Assembly (NCBI GenBank): GCA_018666295.1
Contig: JABIZW010000015.1
Location: 1-6,606 of the forward strand
DNA: 6,606 nt
Source of the DNA: Halieaceae bacterium
GTDB lineage: Bacteria > Pseudomonadota > Gammaproteobacteria > Pseudomonadales > Halieaceae
Direction: 5' to 3'
In this document: in pieces, positions 1 to 6,197 of the stretch
How the letters are laid out: each line of letters starts with the position of its first letter
How positions within the stretch are numbered: position 1 is the stretch's first letter
Position numbers and translations under genes: made by a program
Notes under the pieces: generated by a model
The model's database searches: none
Told to the model about the DNA's origin: nothing
The model's input: the letters and a program-made list of their open reading frames with translations, nothing else

Positions 1-941
1 GTACCCGATGCCATGTAGTCCTGTGCCGCCAATGCCTCGTTTAGTGCAAACGTCTTGTCCATAAGTGGGGTCATCCGCCCGGCCTCCACCAAAGGCATCA
101 TGTGCTCATTAACTTCACCAAAACAGCGCGCCTTCTCTTGCGGGGTTAAGCGTCTGAGTGTGCTGCCGCTCAGAGTTGCGCGTTTCATGAGCAATTGCGT
201 GAGGTCAATGGTCGCCTGACCTCCGCGCATGAGACCAATGCAGGCGATTCTTCCATCGACGGCGAGACACTCGAGGTTAAATTGTTCGAAGTCGCCGCCT
301 ACCATGTCTAGGACTACATCGACCGCGCCCATGACGCCGTGTGCTTCACATTGTTCTGCAAGTGTGGCCTCTTTGTAGTTCAAACTGATGTCAGCGCCGA
401 TGGTGTTCAGTAACTGGCATTTTTCTCGCGACCCAGCCGTCGCAATCACGCGACAGTCCATCGACTTGGCGAGCTGAACGGCGATGTTGCCGATCCCGCT
501 GACACCGCCGTGAACCAGTAGCGTTTCCCCAGCCTTGAGGCCGGCACGGATGATCACGTTATACCAGACGGTTAGAAACGCCTCGGGTAGGCAAGCCGCT
601 GTCTTCATATCAATGCCCGCGGGTATGCGCAGTGTGCATGCCGCTTTTGCAATCGTCTGCGTGGCGTAGCCCCCGCCATGCACCAAGGCACAGACAGATT
701 CTCCTTGAGTAAAACCACTGTCGGCGCCTCCGTGCCGAACAACACCGGAAACCTCGAGTCCCATGACTGGGCTCGCGTCTGGCGGCGGCGGATAAAAACC
801 CATGCGCTGGAGGACGTCAGCACGGTTAATGCCTGCAAACGCAACATCAATAACGACCTCGTCGGCCGCGCAGCGTAAGTCATCACCTTCTTGAAGGGTC
901 AGTGTTTGGGAGTCTTCGATGTGGACATAGTGATATGACAT
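1..941 (-). CDS. NAD(P)H quinone oxidoreductase, PIG3/zeta-crystallin-like MDR family (partial, C-terminus outside window)
   Basis: The reverse-strand frame from ATG at 941 stays open for 313 codons to the window edge. It reads as a zinc-free medium-chain dehydrogenase/reductase of the PIG3 (TP53I3) quinone oxidoreductase group. Visible marks are the NRADVLQR segment (residues 39-46), the proline-rich turn FYPPPP (49-54), GLEVSG (61-66), and the nucleotide-binding loop HGGVSGIGN (144-152) opening the Rossmann fold. The cysteine cluster of the structural zinc site is absent. Family members use NADPH to reduce quinones or other alpha,beta-unsaturated carbonyls in the cytoplasm. Usual length is about 325-335 residues, so only some 10-20 residues should be missing. 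The start is the first ATG; AAGGA lies upstream but about 15 bases away, a weak ribosome site. It is divergent from the iron alcohol dehydrogenase. The family call is firm; the substrate is unknown. Confidence 0.9.
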   Translation of the reverse strand, partial: MSYHYVHIEDSQTLTLQEGDDLRCAADEVVIDVAFAGINRADVLQRMGFYPPPPDASPVMGLEVSGVVRHGGADSGFTQGESVCALVHGGGYATQTIAKAACTLRIPAGIDMKTAACLPEAFLTVWYNVIIRAGLKAGETLLVHGGVSGIGNIAVQLAKSMDCRVIATAGSREKCQLLNTIGADISLNYKEATLAEQCEAHGVMGAVDVVLDMVGGDFEQFNLECLAVDGRIACIGLMRGGQATIDLTQLLMKRATLSGSTLRRLTPQEKARCFGEVNEHMMPLVEAGRMTPLMDKTFALNEALAAQDYMASG

Positions 942-1038
942 GGTAGCGCTCAATCGTCCTTAGAGTTACTGTTAAAAAAACATAACATCAAAGGCACCGC
1001 GGACGTAACTGCGGATGACCACAATGTCAGAGGTAAAT
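942..1038. promoter_or_regulatory. Divergent intergenic region between quinone oxidoreductase and iron alcohol dehydrogenase
   Basis: This short gap must carry the start signals of both divergent genes. It contains an A/T-rich core around 966-991, including a run of seven A at 974-980, as expected of a promoter. A 6-base inverted repeat, AGTTAC at 964-969 and GTAACT at 1005-1010, flanks that core. I could not place a convincing -35/-10 pair on either strand. The region's role is inferred from gene layout, not from recognised boxes. Confidence 0.4.
1029..1033 (+). promoter_or_regulatory. Ribosome binding site deciding the alcohol dehydrogenase start
   Basis: AGAGG lies 5 bases before the ATG at 1039. 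The earlier in-frame ATGs at 1015 and 1024 have no comparable purine-rich site at proper spacing, so the third ATG is preferred. Confidence 0.45.
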
Positions 1039-2244
1039 ATGGCTAAACCAATGTTTCTTCGAAAGCTGAAAAATCGCTTTTTCTTTGCTATGGCGAAAGT
1101 CATTGCGGGTAAAGCCAAGGGACAATATATGGCGTTCGTTGGCAAGGCGAGTTGCGCGCGGTTGTGCGACCGAATTGTGGAGTTAGGACATACATCGGTG
1201 CTTGTGGTCACCGATAAAGCGCTCCGCGACCTGGGGCTTGCTGATGAGGCTGTCGCTGGACTGAATCGCGACGGTGTGACGCTGACGTGGTACGACCAAG
1301 TCGACCCCGACCCGACTTATGCGCATGTCGAAGCCGGAGCACGAATATTACGCGCGTCAGGCGCAACTGCCATTGTTGCTGTAGGAGGTGGCTCATCGAT
1401 TGACTGCGCCAAGGTCATTGCATTGAGAAAGTACAGCGATGGCGACATGACTAAGTGGCCAGGCATGGGGAATTCACCTGATGAAGCCGCCCCACTGTTT
1501 GTGATACCCACCACCTCTGGCACCGGTAGTGAAGCCACTATGGGCGCTGTAATTACTAATCAAACGACGCACAAAAAGGAAATTATTGGCGGTGAGGCGA
1601 TCCATCCAAAAGCGGTCGCTCTCGATGCGTGTTTAATGGTGGGTCTACCAAAGCCCATCACTGCGGCAACCGGTATTGATGCACTTACCCACGGCATTGA
1701 GGCGTATATCTCGACGTGGGAGCGTGGCAATCGAACAGAAATGGGTCGTATTTCGGTGCAGGGCGTATTCCGATGGTTGCGTCTAGCCTGCGATGAGCCT
1801 GGCAATATGGACGCACGCGAGGGCATGGCGCTGGCGGCCTACAACGCAGGAGTTGCTATTAATCAGGTTAACGTCGGTAATGTGCATGCGATTGCCCACC
1901 AATTAGGTGCCAATTTTGGAGTTCCGCACGGTCACGCTAACGCCCTCGTGCTGCCTCACGTTCTGACCCTGTATGGAGAGACTGCCGTGGAACGGTTGGC
2001 GGAGCTCGCTGTGGCCACCGGAGTTTCTGACTCAGGCCATCCAGAAACACGTGCCAGAGCATTTATTGCCGAGGTAGAGCAACTGATTGCCGATGTTGGG
2101 ATCACGCCGACCGACGCACGTATTAAGCGTGATGCCTTCGATGCGATTGCCGAAGCCGCAATGGACGAGGGTGACGGTTATTTTTGTCCACGGCAGCTTG
2201 AGAAGTCAGAAATCCTTAATGTTCTTGAGGCGATTTCAGAGTAA
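1039..2244 (+). CDS. Iron-containing alcohol dehydrogenase (group III ADH)
   Basis: This is a complete group III, metal-dependent alcohol dehydrogenase, expected to interconvert alcohols and aldehydes or ketones with NAD(P)H in the cytoplasm. Counting from the longest start (ATG 1015, 409 residues), the nucleotide-binding GGGSSID is at 124-130 and PTTSGTGSE at 165-173. The four metal ligands of the family are all present: Asp222 and His226 (in GIDALTHGIEAYIS), His291 (NVHAIAH) and His305 (VPHGH). I place the start at 1039 because AGAGG precedes it by 5 bases, giving 401 residues; 1015 and 1024 remain possible. About 30 residues before the Rossmann core are basic and hydrophobic (LRKLKNRFFFAMAK), not typical of FucO-like enzymes. 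The last 29 bases overlap the tail of the convergent esterase gene. The substrate cannot be told from sequence. Confidence 0.93.
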   Translation: MAKPMFLRKLKNRFFFAMAKVIAGKAKGQYMAFVGKASCARLCDRIVELGHTSVLVVTDKALRDLGLADEAVAGLNRDGVTLTWYDQVDPDPTYAHVEAGARILRASGATAIVAVGGGSSIDCAKVIALRKYSDGDMTKWPGMGNSPDEAAPLFVIPTTSGTGSEATMGAVITNQTTHKKEIIGGEAIHPKAVALDACLMVGLPKPITAATGIDALTHGIEAYISTWERGNRTEMGRISVQGVFRWLRLACDEPGNMDAREGMALAAYNAGVAINQVNVGNVHAIAHQLGANFGVPHGHANALVLPHVLTLYGETAVERLAELAVATGVSDSGHPETRARAFIAEVEQLIADVGITPTDARIKRDAFDAIAEAAMDEGDGYFCPRQLEKSEILNVLEAISE

Positions 2245-3124
2245 GCGGTATTGCTAGCCATTGGCTCGCAAGGCTGACGGCTTTTTGAAAGTGTTCTGAG
2301 TCTCCCTCGGAACACACAAATCCGTGGCTTGCACGATCTAGGTGCTTGTAGGTGATTTTGCAACTCGATCGGTGCAGCCGAACCGCGAAGCGGGCGCCGT
2401 CGTCGCGGATCGGATCCCGCTCAGCGGTGATAATTAGCGTTCTGGGGAAGTGATTCAGTGACGTTCGCCGGCCAGGGAAAATACGCTCCAAGACAGGGTC
2501 CGCTGGCGCCATTGAATCGAGGTAAGTGTCACAGAACCATCGCATATTACGCGCAGGAACGAGACCCGATTTCGCATGCTCTGTATGCGACGGTAGATCG
2601 CTAATATAGTGTTGAGTTGCTGGGTAGATCGCAAGGCAGCCGGCAATGCCGTGGCGATGTTGAAGTGCGAGCGTCGATGCAATTGCAATGTTACCGCCCG
2701 CACTGTCGCCGGCTAAAATAAAAAGACCGTTGTTTGGCGCGAGATTTTCGAGATTTCCAATCACCCATTCTGTGGCCTCTAGGCAATCGTCGTGGGCGGC
2801 GGGGAATGTGTGCTCCGGCGCTAGCCGGTAGTCGATCGACACCAAGCTGCAGCCGCTACCGACACTTAAGGCGCGACAGAATCGGTCGTGCGTCTCGAGG
2901 CTACCAATGACAAAGCCACCACCGTGGGCGTAAATGACCATCGGCTTATCGGGCTGCCCGTGATACATGCGCAGACCCACTTGACGTCCCTCAAGCTCAA
3001 CGCACAAATTACTGACAGACACCGCCAGCTGAGGCTCATCACCCCATGCCTTCTGGTGCCGCCGAAGGTAGAGGTAACGTGCAGCCTTTGCAATCAGTCG
3101 ATTAAGCAGCGACGTCATCTGCAT
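2216..3124 (-). CDS. Alpha/beta hydrolase, hormone-sensitive lipase (family IV) esterase
   Basis: A 302-residue serine hydrolase of the HSL/family IV type, which cleaves short- to medium-chain esters. The oxyanion-hole motif HGGGF is at 67-71, the family signature DYRLAPEH at 98-105, and the nucleophile elbow GDSAGG at 139-144 with Ser141. The acid is Asp237 in DPIRDD, and the base is His267 in SHGF, so the full triad is present. Length is normal. There is no signal peptide, so a cytoplasmic location is likely. It is the second gene after the MBL-fold hydrolase, starting 23 bases inside it. No Shine-Dalgarno sequence stands before ATG 3124 or the alternative ATG 3118, which suggests translational coupling. 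Its 3' end overlaps the convergent alcohol dehydrogenase. Its natural ester is unknown; a lactone or acyl-carrier substrate cannot be excluded. Confidence 0.93.
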   Translation of the reverse strand: MQMTSLLNRLIAKAARYLYLRRHQKAWGDEPQLAVSVSNLCVELEGRQVGLRMYHGQPDKPMVIYAHGGGFVIGSLETHDRFCRALSVGSGCSLVSIDYRLAPEHTFPAAHDDCLEATEWVIGNLENLAPNNGLFILAGDSAGGNIAIASTLALQHRHGIAGCLAIYPATQHYISDLPSHTEHAKSGLVPARNMRWFCDTYLDSMAPADPVLERIFPGRRTSLNHFPRTLIITAERDPIRDDGARFAVRLHRSSCKITYKHLDRASHGFVCSEGDSEHFQKAVSLASQWLAIPLTLKSPQEH

Positions 3125-4187
3125 GAATGAACTGTGAGTTGGGATTTGCGCGGTAGGTATACAGTCCCTCTGAATTGATTTCGCGCGTCACATTACCTCG
3201 CTGTAAGAGGTAGTTTAAATGCGCGATCGTTTCTCCTGTCGCCAAATGCACCTCGTGTTCTTTAAGCTCCCGATTGAACAGGTAAATAAAACATTCGGGT
3301 ACAGTCTTTGATTCAGCCAGATTTTTGTAGAGCAGCGCCAGTGACTGTCTGTGGCTGTCAATGATTTGATTGAGTCGTGTTTTAGCACCTCTAAAAGGCG
3401 ATTGATGGGCCGGAAGTACCAACAGGTCTTCGGGTAAAATATCCAACAGCCGTGTATTAGAAGAAAGCCAGTATTCCAAGGGGTTGCCGTCGGGTTCCGT
3501 GGGGAAGACCGAGACGTTAGGCGTGATTCTTGGGAGAATTTGGTCCCCAGCAATGATCAATTTAAGGCCTGGACAATAAAGGCATGCGTGTTCCGGTGAA
3601 TGGCCCTGACCGATGACGACTTGCCAGTAGTGGTCACCAATATTAATCGTCTCAAGATCAACAATCCGACGATAGCTGTGGGGCAGCGGCGCTGACATCT
3701 TGCCAAACGTGCCAAACCGTTGCTGGTACGTGTTTAATTGCTCCTCGCTAAACCCTGCGCGCTTGTAAAACTGAAGCGCCGTACTGGGTAGATCGTCTGA
3801 GGTGTAGCTGAGCAAGAGGCTGCCATTGAGGTATTCGCTTCGCGTCATCCAAACTTCACAGTCGAATCGTTCGCAAAGCCACCCGGCCAGACCAATGTGA
3901 TCTGGATGGAGGTGCGTACAGATGACCCGCAAAATAGGCTTATTTTGCATGAAGCCCGTGAACAGCGACTCCCACTGCGCTTTAGCGCTGTCGAGCTTCA
4001 AGCACGTGTCGACCACCGTCCAACCTTCGGCTTCTTCTAAAAGCCAAATGTTAATGTGGTCGAGACCGCCGGGCATTGCGAAACGCACCCACCAAACGCC
4101 GGGCGCCACTTCGAGCGGTTGACCGCACTCCACTGGGCTCTGCCTACCCCACGGATAGACAAGACCCCTATATTCTTCATTCACCAT
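3102..4187 (-). CDS. MBL-fold metallo-hydrolase with C-terminal winged-helix region (LACTB2-like)
   Basis: A 361-residue metallo-beta-lactamase-fold hydrolase. The metal-binding signature THLHPDHIG is at 91-99 (His92, His94, Asp96, His97). The further ligands are His196 in GQGHSPEH, Asp215 in AGDQ and His261 in LPAHQ, so a complete two-metal site is predicted. Residues about 270-345 look like the helical winged-helix tail (BLACT_WH type) of LACTB2-like and related hydrolases. Members cleave thioesters, lactones, phosphodiesters or RNA, so the fold alone does not give the reaction. Pairing with an esterase makes an ester-, thioester- or lactone-cleaving role plausible. Start ATG 4187 is the first in frame; AGGA upstream is about 13 bases away, a weak site. 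It is the first gene of a two-gene operon with the esterase and is divergent from the aminotransferase. Confidence 0.92.
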   Translation of the reverse strand: MVNEEYRGLVYPWGRQSPVECGQPLEVAPGVWWVRFAMPGGLDHINIWLLEEAEGWTVVDTCLKLDSAKAQWESLFTGFMQNKPILRVICTHLHPDHIGLAGWLCERFDCEVWMTRSEYLNGSLLLSYTSDDLPSTALQFYKRAGFSEEQLNTYQQRFGTFGKMSAPLPHSYRRIVDLETINIGDHYWQVVIGQGHSPEHACLYCPGLKLIIAGDQILPRITPNVSVFPTEPDGNPLEYWLSSNTRLLDILPEDLLVLPAHQSPFRGAKTRLNQIIDSHRQSLALLYKNLAESKTVPECFIYLFNRELKEHEVHLATGETIAHLNYLLQRGNVTREINSEGLYTYRANPNSQFIHADDVAA

Positions 4188-4290
4188 AGCTGTTCGGTAT
4201 TCCTGTAATAAAAACGACCCTTACCCGATCGGGGTACGGCATAAGCGCGTGAGCTTGTGGAAAATACAACGACTAACTGGAGATGATACC
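4188..4290. promoter_or_regulatory. Divergent intergenic region between MBL hydrolase and aminotransferase, with a palindrome
   Basis: This gap separates two divergent transcription units and should carry both promoters. At 4224-4233 lies the perfect 10-bp palindrome CCCGATCGGG. It extends to TACCCGATCGGGGTA (4222-4236) if one extra G is allowed, which has the form of an operator. No T-run follows, so a terminator is unlikely. Promoter boxes could not be assigned with confidence. A GTG at 4249 in the aminotransferase frame lies here and is not taken as the start. Confidence 0.4.
4279..4282 (+). promoter_or_regulatory. Ribosome binding site deciding the aminotransferase start
   Basis: GGAG is placed 8 bases before the GTG at 4291, an ideal spacing. 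It supports the GTG at 4291 over the in-frame GTG at 4249. Confidence 0.65.
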
Positions 4291-5661
4291 GTGAATGCGA
4301 CCCTAGAAACGAATCAACTGCGACAACTTGATCAACAGCATCACCTGCACCCATTTACTGACTTCCGTGATTACGCAGAAAACGGCGGTCGGATCGTTAG
4401 TCGCGCCGAACATATTTACATCTATGATTCTGACGGTAACAAGATCCAAGACGCCATGTCTGGCTTATGGTGCTGCAGTTTGGGCTACAGCCAGGACGGT
4501 ATTAAGCGCGCGGTTGCTGATCAGCTGATGGAACTGCCCTTTTATAACAATTTCTTTCGCTGCTCTAATCAACCCGCCGTTGAGCTGGCAACCCGACTGA
4601 GCACCATGGCGCCCGCGAACTTCAATAAAGTGTTTTTTACGAATTCGGGTTCCGAGGCAAATGACACTCAAATTAAGTTTGTTCATCGCTATTACCAGCT
4701 GCTGGGTAAGCCTGAGAAGCGACTCATCATCAGCCGTAAAAATGCGTATCACGGCAGTACCATCGCTGCAGGATCACTCGGCGGCATGAGCGCTATGCAT
4801 GATCAGACCGAGGGTCTTGATTATATTCATCACATCGAGCAGCCCCATTGGTTCGAGCTCGGTGGCGACAAGAGTCCCGATGAGTTTGGTCTTTGGGCTG
4901 CAAATGAGCTGGCTAAAAAGATTGATGAACTGGGTGAGGAAAAGGTCGCTGCCTTTATTGCCGAGCCTATTCAGGGTGCTGGTGGTGTGATCATTCCGCC
5001 CGACACCTATTGGCCCGCAGTTCAAAAAATTCTGGATGAGCGCGATATTCTATTTATTTCGGACGAGGTTATTTGTGGTTTTGGCCGAACGGGGAACCTG
5101 TTTGGTTTCGAGACTTACCAGACCAAGCCCGACTTGATCACGTTTGCCAAGGCAGTGACCAACGGGTACATGCCTTTAGGCGGCTGCCTGGTCAGCGACA
5201 AAGTTGCAGATGTACTTCTGGGCCACGGAGGTGAGTTTGCACATGGCTTGACCTATTCGGGTCATCCCGCCTCCTGCGCTGCAGGACTGGCAACGATGGA
5301 TGTGCTAGAGCACACCGATATCATTCATCAGTCGGCGACGGTGTTGGCGCCTTACTTTGAAGCTGCGCTGCAAACACTGAGCGATCATCCTATTGTGGGT
5401 CAAGTGCGAGCAAAAGGATTACTTGCGGCGGTCGAACTGGTGAAAGACAAGTCGAGCCGCGAGCGCTTGGCACCCGAATCTGGCGCCGCCGTTTATTGTC
5501 GTGACCGTGCGATTGAGAGTGGACTCATGGTGCGCCAAACAGGGGACGCCATGATTATGTCCCCGCCCTTTGTGACCACAAAAGGTGAGATCGACGCACT
5601 CGTCGCAAAGCTTGTGGACGGCCTCGACAAGACGGCACACCATTTTGGCGCAAAATCTTAA
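4291..5661 (+). CDS. Class III PLP-dependent omega-aminotransferase
   Basis: A 456-residue fold-type I, class III aminotransferase, expected to move an amino group from an amine (polyamine, omega-amino acid or similar) to a keto acid such as pyruvate, using PLP in the cytoplasm. Numbered from GTG 4291, NSGSEAND (118-125) binds the cofactor phosphate, Tyr153 stacks on PLP in AYHGS, Asp258 (SDEVICGFGRTG) contacts the pyridine nitrogen and Lys287 (FAKAVTNGY) is the Schiff-base lysine. Trp60 in SGLWCC and Arg415 in MVRQTGD match the substrate-pocket Trp and flipping Arg of the Chromobacterium violaceum enzyme. The N-terminal HHLHPFTD is also typical of that enzyme and of SpuC-like putrescine:pyruvate transaminases. 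These near-identical offsets support the GTG 4291 start. The exact amine donor is not settled; SpuC-like polyamine use is only one option. Confidence 0.93.
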   Translation: MNATLETNQLRQLDQQHHLHPFTDFRDYAENGGRIVSRAEHIYIYDSDGNKIQDAMSGLWCCSLGYSQDGIKRAVADQLMELPFYNNFFRCSNQPAVELATRLSTMAPANFNKVFFTNSGSEANDTQIKFVHRYYQLLGKPEKRLIISRKNAYHGSTIAAGSLGGMSAMHDQTEGLDYIHHIEQPHWFELGGDKSPDEFGLWAANELAKKIDELGEEKVAAFIAEPIQGAGGVIIPPDTYWPAVQKILDERDILFISDEVICGFGRTGNLFGFETYQTKPDLITFAKAVTNGYMPLGGCLVSDKVADVLLGHGGEFAHGLTYSGHPASCAAGLATMDVLEHTDIIHQSATVLAPYFEAALQTLSDHPIVGQVRAKGLLAAVELVKDKSSRERLAPESGAAVYCRDRAIESGLMVRQTGDAMIMSPPFVTTKGEIDALVAKLVDGLDKTAHHFGAKS

Positions 5662-5680
5662 GTTCTAGCGATCTTAAGGT

Positions 5681-5698
5681 CTGATTCGGCCGTATCAG
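5681..5698. repeat. Imperfect 18-bp palindrome just upstream of the DUF2878 gene
   Basis: CTGATTCGGCCGTATCAG pairs with itself at eight of nine positions; only the T/T pair flanking the central CGGCCG fails. It ends 4 bases before the ATG at 5703. There is no following T-run. It could be an operator or an RNA hairpin covering the translation start. Either function is inferred. Confidence 0.4.
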
Positions 5699-5702
5699 CA
5701 CC

Positions 5703-6197
5703 ATGATATTGATCGAAAAAACGTGGTTTAACGCCCTCTGGTTCCAGGTTACTTGGTTTAGCTGCGTGTTGGGGCGAGAAGACTGGATGCTCCTCACGGC
5801 AGCGCTTATTGCCTTCCACTATGCCGCAGTTTCAAACATTCGGTTGGAATTGCTGCGCGTCTTGCCTGCTGCCGCGTTGGGCATTGGTGTTGATTTTTCC
5901 CTCGCAGTCGCGGGTGTCTATGACTTCGGTGATGCTTTTTTCCCACTTTGGATGGTCTGTCTTTGGCTGGTATTTCCCACGGTATTACCTCGCGCGATGG
6001 CCTTTCTGTCGGCTACTTGGTGGAGACCCATTGTGTTGGGTGCCATTGCGCCCGCGAACTACCTCGCGGGTGCCAAGTTCGGTGCAGTCGCGCTACCGCT
6101 CGGTGATGTCACCAGCATGATGATCCTAGTGCCACTATGGATGATCATGCTGCCGCTCATGGTGCGATTTAGTCAGCGGGAGGCGCCTGCTGCGTGA
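5703..6197 (+). CDS. DUF2878 family integral membrane protein
   Basis: A 164-residue, strongly hydrophobic protein with about five to six membrane-spanning segments, roughly at residues 8-24, 28-44, 52-71, 78-100, 108-130 and 138-155. The N-terminal NALWFQVTWF (10-19) is the conserved opening of the DUF2878 family, an inner-membrane family of unknown function; length fits. From memory, members occur in gammaproteobacterial clusters with chalcone-isomerase-like proteins, DUF3833, DUF1365 and cyclopropane-fatty-acid-synthase-like enzymes, pointing to membrane-lipid modification or repair. The next gene here is chalcone-isomerase-like, overlapping by GTGA, which agrees. The start ATG lacks a visible ribosome site and sits directly after an imperfect palindrome. 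The gap to the aminotransferase is 41 bases, so it may be co-transcribed or have its own promoter. Confidence 0.85.
   Translation: MILIEKTWFNALWFQVTWFSCVLGREDWMLLTAALIAFHYAAVSNIRLELLRVLPAAALGIGVDFSLAVAGVYDFGDAFFPLWMVCLWLVFPTVLPRAMAFLSATWWRPIVLGAIAPANYLAGAKFGAVALPLGDVTSMMILVPLWMIMLPLMVRFSQREAPAA
6178..6183 (+). promoter_or_regulatory. Ribosome binding site for the chalcone-isomerase-like gene
   Basis: GGGAGG lies inside the end of the DUF2878 gene, 10 bases before the GTG at 6194. It supports this GTG as the start. Confidence 0.6.

Noticed and set aside
605..886. Open frame of 93 codons on the minus strand
   Set aside because: It lies entirely within the quinone oxidoreductase gene, in another frame of the same strand; its translation has no family resemblance.
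963..991. Sigma-70 promoter on the minus strand (TTGATG, 17 bases, TAACTC)
   Set aside because: The spacing is right but the -10 box matches the consensus poorly, so I did not list it as a promoter.
2455..3093. Several minus-strand frames and a plus-strand frame of 60-80 codons across the esterase gene
   Set aside because: They are shadows of a gene with a full catalytic triad; none has a ribosome site or recognisable domain.
3215..3553. Open frame of 112 codons on the minus strand
   Set aside because: It is an out-of-frame reading of the MBL hydrolase, whose correct frame carries all metal ligands.
4224..4233. CCCGATCGGG as a rho-independent terminator
   Set aside because: The stem is short, has essentially no loop and is not followed by a T-run; its position between divergent starts also speaks against a terminator.
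4249..4290. GTG at 4249 as the start of the aminotransferase
   Set aside because: It has no ribosome site at proper spacing, and the 14 extra residues would shift the N-terminus away from the usual length; GTG 4291 has GGAG 8 bases ahead.
4465..5025. Antisense frames of 83-95 codons opposite the aminotransferase
   Set aside because: They have no domain, start context or independent support and lie opposite a highly conserved coding region.
5809..6120. Second plus-strand frame of 103 codons inside the DUF2878 gene
   Set aside because: It is an alternate-frame reading; the 5703 frame has the DUF2878 motif and the membrane segments.
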